Below, piece by piece: positions 52,014 to 62,906 of a DNA stretch of 64,000 nt (its first letter is position 1; the number at the start of each line of letters is the position of its first letter). The notes beneath the pieces were generated by a model. The model saw only the letters and a list, made by a program, of their open reading frames with translations. It did no database searches and had not been told where the DNA came from. Source of the stretch: Spongospora subterranea f. sp. subterranea (Eukaryota; Endomyxa: Phytomyxea; Phytomyxea; Plasmodiophorida); NCBI GenBank assembly GCA_049724395.1, contig JAUGWO010000236.1, forward strand, positions 41,629 to 105,628, read 5' to 3'. The translations under genes were made by a program, and so were the position numbers.

Positions 52014-52362
52014 CCAGCAATCATCGCCATCTGGTTTGTCAACAGTAAGGCAACGCCGCTTTCACATTAGGTCTGAGACACATTCTATCAACTTGCGATT
52101 GCACGCAACCGAGGGCTATTTATTTAAAAAAAAAAGCTCTTGTGCAAAACGAAGGCGATTTTGGTGGAGACATTCGGTGTATTGATTCTAAAACGAGTTA
52201 AACAGGATCATAGTTTCAAGTTCATCTCCATGAACGTGTCCAGCAATCATCGCCATCTGGTTTGTCAACAGTAAGGCAACGCCGCTTTCATATTATGTCT
52301 GAGACACATTCTATCAACTTGCGATTGAACGCAACCGAAGGCTAATTATTCCAAAAAAAACA
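52014..52362. repeat. ~120-bp direct repeats flanking a sedolisin gene scrap
   Basis: ccagcaatcatcgccatctg followed by gtttgtcaacagtaaggcaa is repeated at 52014-52134 and 52240-52362, the two copies differing at a few bases. Between them, about 52165-52237 (ttctaaaacgagttaaacag, then caagttcatctccatgaacg) closely matches the bases around the 3' end of the sedolisin gene at 47070-47143. Confidence 0.82.
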
Positions 52363-52397
52363 AGCTCTTGGACATTTAAAATTCTCGAGTGTACAGG

Positions 52398-52590
52398 GGA
52401 CAGTTGCAAAAAGGAAGGCTACCCGCCATCGGAACCTGCCAGTAGCATCGACGACAATTCTCCCAAATCACCCGAGCGAATCAAATATTTCCACGAACGC
52501 TACCCGAATAAGCCGAGCACCGGTCGATCAATTGTTCGCAGTATTACAGAGAAAACTGTACATAAGAAGGAAACGGAGATGATGTATTAA
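52398..52590 (+). CDS. Exon-like fragment, unknown
   Basis: After an acceptor-like gtgtacag, a frame of about 62 codons reads CKKEGYPPSEPASSIDDNSP then KSPERIKYFHERYPNKPSTG and ends in a stop at about 52590. It looks like a last exon, but no upstream exon could be found among the repeats, so it may be a gene fragment. Confidence 0.25.
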
Positions 52591-52599
52591 CAAGGAGGT

Positions 52600-53401
52600 A
52601 ATCGAATCTGGACAATAGATGTTCTGTACCGTGGCTTCAAGTGTGCGACGCTCAATTGCTGATTGCATTGACGTGAATGTCGCGTATGAAAATTTTTGAA
52701 GTACCGCGACCGATGACGACGACTTTTGTCTCGAGACCTTGAACGATTTTGCCAGGACGGCCGTGATTGTGAGTTGCTTCTGAATGTGTCAACCAGAACT
52801 CATTTCAAAATCTAACGTGCAGAGCACCAAAGCTTTTACTGTCTCCTGGGAGAGTGACCGGTTTTGGCGACGCCTCTGATGCGACGATATGGCCCACTGG
52901 ACTGAGTACTTGTATGTGTACACACGGCTCTCGCGAACCGTGTTTTAAAACAAAAGTTCTACAGTCGCCAAAACGACTGTCACAGTGGTCACAGGTCAGG
53001 CCGTCACGTGGCGAACTTCAGAGTGCAACGACCCAAAGAATGTTGGTTTGTTCCACATAAGTGTGTTGAGGTCCTGATGAGCTCCAAAAAGCAGCTCTGT
53101 TGATGTACCGGCACAACTTAAACCCACGGACAAGATAACGCCACCAGATGCAAGGAAGGTCAAAATGGCCTCTGAAACTCGGCACAAATCGTGAAATATT
53201 GAACAAAAATGGTACCACAAGAAGTTATTGCATCCAATTGTTCCATCTACAACTCGGTTTTTGTCGAAACCTCACATTACCTGAGCATGAGATCTTTTGG
53301 GTTTTGGTGAGGGTACGTGTTTCTGGAACATAAATCTGACTTCAAAAACGGCACAACGCTTGTGGGTTTATTGCCCTATGTCAATAGTTTTGTCAAATCG
53401 A
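52600..53401. other. Intergenic, nothing supported
   Basis: Short frames without features on both strands. Confidence 0.4.
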
Positions 53402-54485
53402 ATGTCTAAAACTTCAATCTACAATCGAATGTTTTGCGTTATCGCGTTATCAGTTCTGGTGTCAATCGGTAGCGCGGTAAATAGTGATGAGGAATGGTCG
53501 GTGGTGGCCGGTACGGGGCAACGAAGGATTCCAAGACGGCCACGGGACGACGGCTCAGTTCTCCAAACCCAGTGGTGGTGTTGCCGACCAGTATGGCAAT
53601 ATTTACATTGCCGACACAGGAAACAATCGGATACGACGAATTGACGAAAACGGTATTGTCACGACCTTTGCAGGAACCGGAGCAGCAGGATGTGATGACG
53701 GCCCAGCTAATAAGGCGACATTTCACGGGCCAGTTGGCATTGCCATCGATGCCTTTGGAAACGTATTCGTCGCCGATACCTTGAACCACGCCATCCGAGT
53801 GATTACGTTTGGAAAGGTGATTACGATCGCCGGAGGGAAAAAAGAGGAAGGATTTCAAGATGGACAGGGGCTTCGTTCCCGTTTCCACTTTCCGAACGGG
53901 ATCGCCGTCAGCGGTCGTGGCGATCTGTTTATTGCCGACACGTATAATCATCGAGTACGACGGATTACGACGACGGGGGAGGTGACAACGATTGCTGGGA
54001 ACGGTATTCCAGGAAATCGAGACGGCGATCCCACAACCTCAATGGTTAATTTCCCGTTCGGAATCGCGTCCGACGACGAAGGAAATGTGCTCCTAGCCGA
54101 TTCATGGAACAGCCAGGTTCGACGAATATCGTTCGATGAAAGCCGAACGACGCTCTACGCTTTCAATGGGAATTACGGCTGCGTTGACGGGTCGGCCATG
54201 TTCGATGCACAGATTCAGACACCATTCGGGATTGCCCTCGCCCCATCCGGTCAGGTCTATGTGGCGCAAACTGGCGGCAATCGAGTCTGCAAAATCGCCC
54301 AGGGCAATGTCGACACGATCATGATGAATGGCGATGGCTGGTTCAAAAACGCGCACGCTAATAACAAAGCGTATGCGGCGCCGGCTGGTGTAGTGGTGAA
54401 CAAAAACGGAGACGTATTCATGATCGATTCCGTTCATCACAAAATACGAGTACTGAGATTTTCACCAATCTTGGACAGCACCTGA
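53402..54485 (+). CDS. Secreted NHL-repeat beta-propeller protein
   Basis: The N-terminus from 53402 has a signal peptide (MFCVIALSVLVSIGSAVNS) and begins the first blade (EEWSVVAGTG). The blade then continues in another frame (NEGFQDGHGTTAQFSKPSGG) to the stop at 54485. About six NHL repeats follow the pattern GxxxDxxGNxYxADTxNxRIR, e.g. YGNIYIADTGNNRIRRI, FGNVFVADTLNHAIRVI, RGDLFIADTYNHRVRRI, EGNVLLADSWNSQVRRI, SGQVYVAQTGGNRVCKI and NGDVFMIDSVHHKIRVL. This fills one six-bladed propeller. The frame slip lies at a GGGG run (53515-53518); one G fewer makes it continuous. NHL propellers bind proteins or ligands; extracellular plant relatives exist. No catalytic residues are predicted. No introns seen. 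Confidence 0.85.
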
Positions 54486-54731
54486 TCAACCGATGCAAGA
54501 GAATTTTAATCATAAACTCAACTGATTGATTCCAACCCAATTACATTGATAATTCTTGCACTTCAATTGGTGTTGAACCAGTTTAGGGCGATATCCCGAT
54601 TGGTCTGATCCCAGTACAAATCTTGTGGAAAACGGTCGTGGGGACAGGGGATAGAGATTGCGGAGACTGGGGTTTTATAGTCCGCAACAGCCATCTGTCT
54701 TGGCGACATTCTCTCGGACAGGGAATATCAA

Positions 54732-57373
54732 ATGACGACCCCCATTCTAATCTATTCGGCGAACCTGCCGCCATTATCGCCGTTGGCCGTTATCGAGCTG
54801 CGATCACCCAATGTCAAGGTTGTCTGCAAAGCGTCATTGCCGGCACCGTGCACACTGGTTTTGCCATCTGGCGTTCAGGTCGTTGGCGAACCAGCCGCTC
54901 TTCGATTCCTCTCCCGTCTCGCCGATCAGCAACCCACCGACCAGCGTCTTTACGACATGGATCACGTAAACGCGTCGATAATTGACTATTTCGTCGATTT
55001 GGCGTTCTTCACGCTCAAGGACCCCAGGTCCAAAAATTGTTTGACTTCTTACTTACGTGCTTTTTGTTCTGAGATTATGTTTAGCCAACTAGAACAAGCG
55101 GCGACATTAGTGAATTCTCATCTGCAAATGAGGACTTTTATTGTTGGCCATTCCCTTTCCGCTGCGGATCTCGCTATCTGGAGCGTCCTGTCGACTCAAT
55201 CGCAGAACGTTTCTGCCAAATTTGCTCAGTTCCCGCATCTTGATCGATGGTTTTCGCACTGCCAAACGCTGAAGCCGCTATTGAACGTGCTTTCGAAAGC
55301 GTTCCCGGCGAAACCTGAGGCGCCTGTCAAGGATAAAGGTGGCGCGATGATTATATTGGACGAGTCGATGATGGGTCGGGTCGTGACCCGATTCCCCCCG
55401 GAACCGTCAGGTTATCTTCACATCGGACACGCCAAAGCCGCAATGTTGAACTACGACCTCACGTGTCGCTACAAGGGCCGGATGATCGTGCGATTTGACG
55501 ACACGAACCCGTCCAAGGAGAAACAGGAGTTCGTGGATGCGATCATGGAAGATCTAGTCACCCTCAATGTCGTTCATACCCCGCCAATCACCTACAGCTC
55601 TGACCATTTCGATTGGCTCATTCAGCAATGCTCAACGATGATTGAATCCGGTAAAGCATATGTTGACTTTACCGAGGTAATCGCGTGTTCCACGTGACAT
55701 TGCCGTTTTGTTGGTTCTGAATTGCGCGGCAGAAATTGCAAGCACGAGAGGAGCGCGAACAATGCGTTGATGGGCAGTGCCGAGGCCATACTATTAAAGA
55801 GAATTTGCATCTCTGGGAGGAAATGCAGAAAGGTAGCCCGTCCGGTGTTCGTTGCGTTGTTCGTGCCAAGATCAGTATGCAGCATCGTAATGCGGCTATG
55901 AGGTAGGATCTTTCCAATACACTTAATTCCCCGTTCGGGTCTCCCTCTGAACCTGTCGTCAAGGGATCCGGCCATGTTCCGATGCAATTCGACCCCTCAT
56001 CACAGGACAGGAGAAAAGTACAAGGTTTACCCGACCTACGATTTCACCTGCCCATTAATCGACAGTCTTGAGGTTGGTTACCCTCGATTTTCCATTGGAA
56101 ACCGTTTTGTTCTCAACGTGTCTCCTAGGGCGTTACTCATGCTCTTCGTACAATTGAATATCGGGACCGTAACGAGCAATATTCCTGGTTTTGTCAGGCG
56201 CTGAATCTTCGCGAGCCGGTCATCATTGATTTTGCCCGCATGAACCTCATCCATACGGTTCTATTCAAAGCGCAAGCTAACGCGCTTGGTTGACAGTAAT
56301 GTTGTCACTGGATGGGATGATCCTAGATTCCCAACCGTAAAATCTTGTCGTTTCCTGATTTATCGTGTTTTAATCGTGATCTGGTTCAGGTTCGAGGAAT
56401 GGTCCGTCGTGGTTTGCAGATTGGCGCTTTACGCGAATTTGTTTTGGATCAAGGCGCCACGAAATCTGTGTATGGATGATGATTTGCTGGCAATCAAATC
56501 GCCACCTGCTAAGTTCCCCTTCAGAGCACTGATGGAATGGGATAAGATCTGGAATCTCAACAAGAAGATCGTTGACCCAATAGCGTGGCGTTTCACTGCT
56601 GTTGCCGAGAAAAACGTTGTCCCATTCCATCTTGAAAACTGCCCAATAGTTTGTGCATCATACTCTGAATCAGGTCCTTTTTTTCATCGTTAGCATTAGG
56701 CTCCGGAAAATCTATCGGTTAGATTGGTTCCAAAAGACGCCAGCGTTGGGGACAAACTGGTGCGGACGTCGAATGTAGTTTTATTGGAGCAGGAGGACGC
56801 CGCTTGTCTTGCTGACAATGAGGAAGTTACTCTAATGTCTTGGGGCAACGCCATTGTCTCGAATATCGAGAAGGATTCCAATGGTTCTGTTCAAGTTCGT
56901 TTGGTTGCGTCGGACAAAAATCTAATCGGTCGCAGGTGTGGTATTGAAAGTTTCCGGACGATTGAACTTATCCGGTGATTTCAAGAAAACGAAGAAGAAG
57001 TTGACCTGGATTGCTTCAGAGCCAAAACCTGCTGTTCCTGTAACTTTAGTGGAGCTCGACTATCTGATAACGACCCCCAAGCTCGACGCCACGTTGAACG
57101 ACGAGGTACATTTTGAAATTTGGCGATCACTGCCCCAAAACCTTACCGACGACCTTTGTAGGAGTTCGAAGCCATTCTCAACAAGAAGTCCTGGAATGAG
57201 ATGGCGGCATTTGGCGAAGAGGCAATGCGCAATGTCAAGAAGGGGCAAGTGATTCAGATCAACAGACGAGGGTTTTACATCTGTGATCGCTCCCTAGAGA
57301 GCGATGCCAAGCTCGTATTGATTTACATTCCGGACGGTCATATGGGTGGCTCATCAACGCTCTCCCGCCGTTA
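54732..57373 (+). CDS. GluRS: Cytosolic glutamyl-tRNA synthetase with GST-like N-domain
   Basis: This enzyme charges tRNA-Glu with glutamate in the cytosol. Exon 1 (54732-55676) contains a GST-C-like appended domain ([20 protein letters not shown]), which in other eukaryotes docks AIMP/Arc1-type partners, then the class I signature [16 protein letters not shown] and [14 protein letters not shown]. Intron 1 is 55677-55732, intron 2 begins 55903. Later exons give [31 protein letters not shown] (the KMSKS loop, here SKRKL as in other eukaryotic GluRS), [11 protein letters not shown], an [20 protein letters not shown] block and the anticodon-binding beta-barrels, ending [11 protein letters not shown]. 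About seven introns. It is archaeal/eukaryotic-type; no prolyl-tRNA synthetase part follows. Confidence 0.93.
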
Positions 57374-57562
57374 ATTCGCGATATTTCTCTTGAATTTATA
57401 AATGTCAATCTTTCTCTCAGTTCCGGATTTTTTCAAAATGAGGTTCAGTAGACGGTACGACACGTATGCAGAGATCGCTCCGGTACGTTTCCTCCGTCAA
57501 GATAGATAAGAATGGTAGAGAATACTGTACTCTGCAAACAAAAACGTACAGTGGAAAAATAA

Positions 57563-57633
57563 GGCCCCGCGCAGACTCGAACTGCGGTTGCAGGAATCAG
57601 AACCCTGCGTGATAACCCCTACACTACGGAGCC
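57563..57633 (-). tRNA. tRNA-Gln (anticodon CUG)
   Basis: Minus strand: acceptor ggctccg pairs with cggggcc (one G-U), D arm tagtgtaggggttatca, anticodon arm caggg-ttctgat-tcctg with anticodon ctg, T arm gcagttcgagtctgc with B box gttcgagtc. No intron. Read-out ends in a T-rich ttattttt just beyond the 3' end, suitable for pol III termination. It lies about 190 bp behind the GluRS gene; the association is probably chance. Confidence 0.92.
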
Positions 57634-58641
57634 AGTTTACGCACACAGGCGTCGCTTAAGCAAATGATAAAGAAGCTAACGAGGTCTGCCCCTGTTTGTG
57701 TGACACTATTGCCCCAACGTTACAACCTTCCACCAGTCCATAAGAAGAACAAATAAAAATGGTGAAAAGTAGATCAGTTTGTTAGACCGCGAAAGCCGAT
57801 CGAGATTGCGTCGACTCTTGTACATTTGAATACGGTTCTGCGTCGTTCCACTTGCTCTTCATCGACTTGAACTCGCTTCGAATTGCACCATTCTCCTTAA
57901 CAGAAGCTATTCGTTAAAACTCATTATCAGGACATGATTTCAGTTTTGCTTTACAATTGTCGTTGATATTTTGAGCGTGATATTTTGAGCGATATGAAAT
58001 CGGCACACTTTTTTCTGTTGACGTTGTTGTTTATGTATCGCTTGTTTCCGACTTTGGGTCTGCAATTAGTCTTGACGTTCAATGGATTGCTCATATCGTC
58101 TCATGAAAGAGCGAGCGAAGAACTCAAGACCTATGTTTGGGGTATATTCGAAATTGTGTCAGATCAGCCCCAAAGTAGTCTTTGCTGAAAAACATCATGA
58201 GCAAGAGCCTCAAAAGATGTTTGACCAAATACTGTACCCATTTCAAAGTTATCGCGCAAAACATCAACCGACACTTGGCTGGAACTTCAAAGACAAAACG
58301 GATGGAGCAAAATTGAAGCGGGTGCAATATGACCACGGGCAAATGGAAAAAAGCAAAATTGTATCTTAAGGTACTACGCAGAGTCTCAGCAATGTTAATG
58401 GGCTTCTGCATTTTATTCATTTGCATTTTGTCGCTGGTGTGTCATCCACTCAGCGTCAGGAGCTGAAAGTCTCTGACGTCAAATTCCTTATTGACATGTA
58501 TATATTGACGGATTCATTGCAGCGGGCAAGGATACCCCGATACAAATTCTCCAAGCTGCACTGAAACTCGAAAGCACTATTCCAATCAGTTTTTACAGAT
58601 CCTCTAACAGGTCGTGGTAATACAACTGCTTCAGTAAATGA
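57634..58641. other. No supported gene upstream of the palindrome
   Basis: Short plus-strand frames at 57985-58369 have no recognisable domain. From about 58500 the frame text (SIPISFYRSSN) may be a worn 5' part of the following element. Confidence 0.35.
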
Positions 58642-59975
58642 TACGGTACATGTTTTCGTTGGCAGGCGATTACCAGAGCCTGTTGATCATGCTGGATCAT
58701 CCCACAGATCCGTTCGTCCCGTCAATGTCGATTGATTCTATTCAACTGCTTATCGACAGCAAAACCGGCGTCAAAGGGGAACCCTTCATCAATCGGCACG
58801 GGGTATTGGTCAAGGATATATTCGGACGGCCAATGGTTGCCCAAGGTGGCTGGAACGATCCCGCGATCGCTGCACAGCTACTGTCGGCGGTCAGCGGCAT
58901 TCACCCTGCTCGACAGCAACGTGGCCAGTATCTTGAGGCATGTGATCGCTGCATTGCTGAAGACCAAAAAGGGCCAGTTGGCGGGATGTTTCTTTCATCG
59001 TGGCACTCCCTTGCTGTGGCGAAAGGGTAGTCCCATGGAGTCAGAGTTGCTGACAAATGCTGTGAAACAGACCAAGATTGACCGGCCTGATTATGTGCCA
59101 AAGGGCGATACTCCACTGTCTCCATGGGAACTGATTTCAATGCGGACGCATCTGATAAGCCAGAACACAGTGTGGGATTTGATGATATGGACAATGACCC
59201 TGATTGCCTGTAAACTGATTCTGAAAGAGGATGAGGTCGGCTCGTCATCATTCGAGTCGATCAAATACGACCTGTGTATTGTCAACGGTAATGGCACTGT
59301 TGAAGGGTTCTCTTGTCTTACTCAGTGGCGAAAGCGATCACGTCCCGGTATCCGATAACGACGTCCCCGAGTTGTGTCCAATACGACACTTGCTGTGTCT
59401 CGTTCATCTGACCGGCATTGCCGAAGGATTTTTTTATTCTGCTCGAAAGAGAATCTAACTGAACACATGAGAGCGCCATCTCGGCCGTGTTCATGTACGG
59501 AAGTGATCTCGTATTCAACGTATCAGGAGCGATTCAAATCAGTTTGTCTGAAGCTGTTCAAACGCGACGGTCCCTTTGGGAGCCATTCAAATCGTAAAAC
59601 GGCGTATTTCGGCTGGGGAGGAGGTGAGGAAGGTGATACGATGCTTAGCGCACGACACAAATCGTCAAACAGTGCAATGAAGTATCGGCAAGATGCCAAG
59701 TTTCTGTTAATTGTTGCAGAGCGGCATCAACGGAACGTCAAACGTCGTGTCGATACATTCGAAAAACTGTTCTCGGGTCGAGAGCGTTGTCCTGTACTCA
59801 ATGGTGGTCCGAACAATGTCCGATATCGACAATACCTCAGAGAACGATGCAGTGACACCGCAAACAGTCATCATGAAGTGTGTGGCCAAACGATCCAACC
59901 GCATGACACGACTAGAGTTGGACGCATTGATAGATCGTCCCATCTGAACATCGCGGCAGTAGATGGGGCGCCATT
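58642..59975 (+). mobile_element. Crypton-like tyrosine-recombinase element, left copy
   Basis: Plus-strand copy. Coding blocks in shifting frames include GGWNDPAIAAQLLSAVSGIH, FFHRGTPLLWRKGSP, SPWELISMRTHLISQNTVWD and, near the 3' end (59580-59710), GSHSNRKTAYFGWGGGEEGD TMLSARHKSSNSAMKYRQDA. The last block matches the C-terminal catalytic part of Crypton tyrosine recombinases: H-x-x-R, then G-R/A-RH, and the Tyr nucleophile in MKY. Frames are interrupted, so this copy is inactive. Bases 59754-59975 continue beyond the part shared with the right copy and may be the true 3' tail. Its 5' end is not defined. Plain DNA element, not retroviral. Confidence 0.72.
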
Positions 59976-61063
59976 TCGACACGACGTTTGACGTTCCGTT
60001 GATGCCGCTCTGCAACAATTAACAGAAACTTGGCATCTTGCCGATACTTCATTGCACTGTTTGACGATTTGTGTCGTGCGCTAAGCATCGTATCACCTTC
60101 CTCACCTCCTCCCCAGCCGAAATACGCCGTTTTACGATTTGAATGGCTCCCAAAGGGACCGTCGCGTTTGAACAGCTTCAGACAAACTGATTTGAATCGC
60201 TCCTGATACGTTGAATACGAGATCACTTCCGTACATGAACACGGCCGAGATGGCGCTCTCATGTGTTCAGTTAGATTCTCTTTCGAGCAGAATAAAAAAA
60301 TCCTTCGGCAATGCCGGTCAGATGAACGAGACACAGCAAGTGTCGTATTGGACACAACTCGGGGACGTCGTTATCGGATACCGGGACGTGATCGCTTTCG
60401 CCACTGAGTAAGACAAGAGAACCCTTCAACAGTGCCATTACCGTTGACAATACACAGGTCGTAATTGATCGACTCGAATGATGACGAGCCGACCTCATCC
60501 TCTCTCAGAATCAGTTTACAGGCAATCAGGGTCATTGTCCATATCATCAAATCCCACACTGTGTTCTGGCTTATCAGATGCGTCCGCATTGAAATCAGTT
60601 CCCATGGAGACAGTGGAGTATCGCCCTTTTGCACATAATCAGGCCGGTCAATCTTGGTCTGTTTCACAGCATTTGTCAGCAACTCTGACTCCTTGGGACT
60701 ACCCTTTCGCCACAGCAAGGGAGTGCCACGATGAAAGAAACATCCCGCCAACTGGCCCTTTTTGGTCTTCAGCAATGCAGCGATCACATGCCTCAAGATA
60801 CTGGCCACGTTGCTGTCGAGCAGGGTGAATGCCGCTGACCGCCGACAGTAGCTGTGCCACGATCGCGGGATTGTTCCAGCCACCTTGGGTAACCATTGGC
60901 CGTCCGAATATATCCTTGACGAGGGGTTCCCCTTTAACGCCGGTTTTGCTGTCGATAAGCAGTTGAATAGACTCGATCGACATTGACGGAACGAACGGCT
61001 CTGGGGATGATCCAGCATGATCAACAGGCTCTGGTAGTCGCCTACCAACGAAAACATGTACCG
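59976..61063 (-). mobile_element. Crypton-like element, right copy in inverted orientation
   Basis: Reverse-complement copy of 58642-59753, nearly identical with scattered substitutions and a few small indels (for example the left copy has an extra INRHGV segment and a Met/Lys difference before ESELLTNAVKQ). It ends abruptly at 59976, inside the shared sequence, so its 3' tail is missing. On the outer side a frame continues upstream to about 61208 (YQIPDDIKVAADDGIDLTIR), and another to 61401, which have no counterpart by the left copy; these may be the element's true 5' region. Confidence 0.75.
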
Positions 61064-61401
61064 TAACGCCCTGAGAAAGTTTCGTACTTGAGCGGCCTGC
61101 TGCAGAGTTTCGTCCGTTCTCAGAAGCCGTTGTCAACTCCAGCTGCCTGATGGTCAAATCGATGCCATCGTCAGCGGCCACCTTGATATCGTCGGGTATC
61201 TGGTACACGGAGGCTTTCTTTCGGATTGCATTTGACGACGCCCCCCACAGTAGTACTGACCGTTGCGTTTGGCGAAATCGGCACTGTGGTTCTATCCCGT
61301 GGTTTCGGAATTTCTTTGGGAAATTCTGGATTGCATCGGTCTATGTTGACAGGTAAGGGATGAGAGGAACCGGAATGGGTGGAAAGCAATTTCTCAATCA
61401 C

Positions 61402-62151
<750 letters not shown>

Positions 62152-62906
62152 TTCAAATCTAGGTGCTGAATCAAGTTCTACACATCCAAAAAGCGTCATA
62201 TATCCTTGTGACACATTTCCCGTTTAATCAGGTTTCCTCACACTAGGGTTCATCAATCGTCGACACCATTGATAAGATAGACAGTAGACCTTGGTCAAAT
62301 ATCGACGCCCATAACTGTGTTTCTCCAAGTAATCTTATAATGCAAAGAAGTATATTTTTGCGAGCGACTCTTGTCAGCGAATCGCGGTGCAATGCACTTT
62401 TAAACAACCTCGATTTCGATTTCTTGGGAGGGCAACGCTCTTACTATGTTGAACCATCCGATAGATGCGACTTGTCCGATTAGTGAACGGGCAGAGAAAC
62501 AATGTAGTAAGATGGAGGGTGAGCGTAGCATTCCATTGATTCAATTTCGCTTTTTGAGCAAGCACAACTGTATCGTCCATCTAGAGCTGTTGCAGGCTTC
62601 ATATTCTCCATAAAAGGAGATGCGATTGGAAAAACCAGATGATGACTGTATTCTTCTATAAATTGATTACCTAATTACTGACCGTAATCCATGGTATATC
62701 AACGGAACGAAAGTTCAATATTGCCCTTCCAGATCGACAGACTTCAACAGCCTGGCGATTATTTTCGTCTCGCTCGTCCTGTGTTTGTTTGCTCTGCGTC
62801 ATCCATGGAAATCATGTTATGTTTTCCGGTGCTAATCACACGGCTGCCAGGCAAAAGTGTGCCTTAAACCCTGGTGACACATTGGGCACAATATGGTTCC
62901 ATATTA
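62152..62906. other. Intergenic, with a copy of the next gene's 3' end
   Basis: No gene. At 62275-62309 the bases gatagacagtagaccttggt followed by caaatatcgac repeat those at 62925-62959, which are the 3' end of the next gene. Confidence 0.5.
62275..62309. repeat. Short direct repeat of 62925-62959
   Basis: About 35 bp with two or three mismatches; similarity may extend weakly upstream (gtgacacatt in both flanks, at 62209 and 62874). Confidence 0.75.

Larger units (their letters stand above)
58642..61063. repeat. 2.4-kb palindrome formed by the two Crypton copies
   Basis: Arms 58642-59753 and 59976-61063 around a 222-bp spacer. The elements face tail to tail. Confidence 0.92.

Noticed and set aside
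53439-53951. 170-residue minus-strand frame
   Set aside because: Shadow of the NHL repeats, whose plus-strand motifs are unmistakable.
54732-57373. Bifunctional Glu-Pro-tRNA synthetase
   Set aside because: The gene ends after the GluRS anticodon-binding domains; no WHEP or ProRS sequence follows before the stop.
57985-58369. Overlapping 67- and 95-residue frames
   Set aside because: No domain or splice support; too short to call.
58642-61063. Retroviral or DIRS-type element
   Set aside because: Only a tyrosine recombinase is recognisable; there is no reverse transcriptase or LTR, so Crypton-like is preferred.
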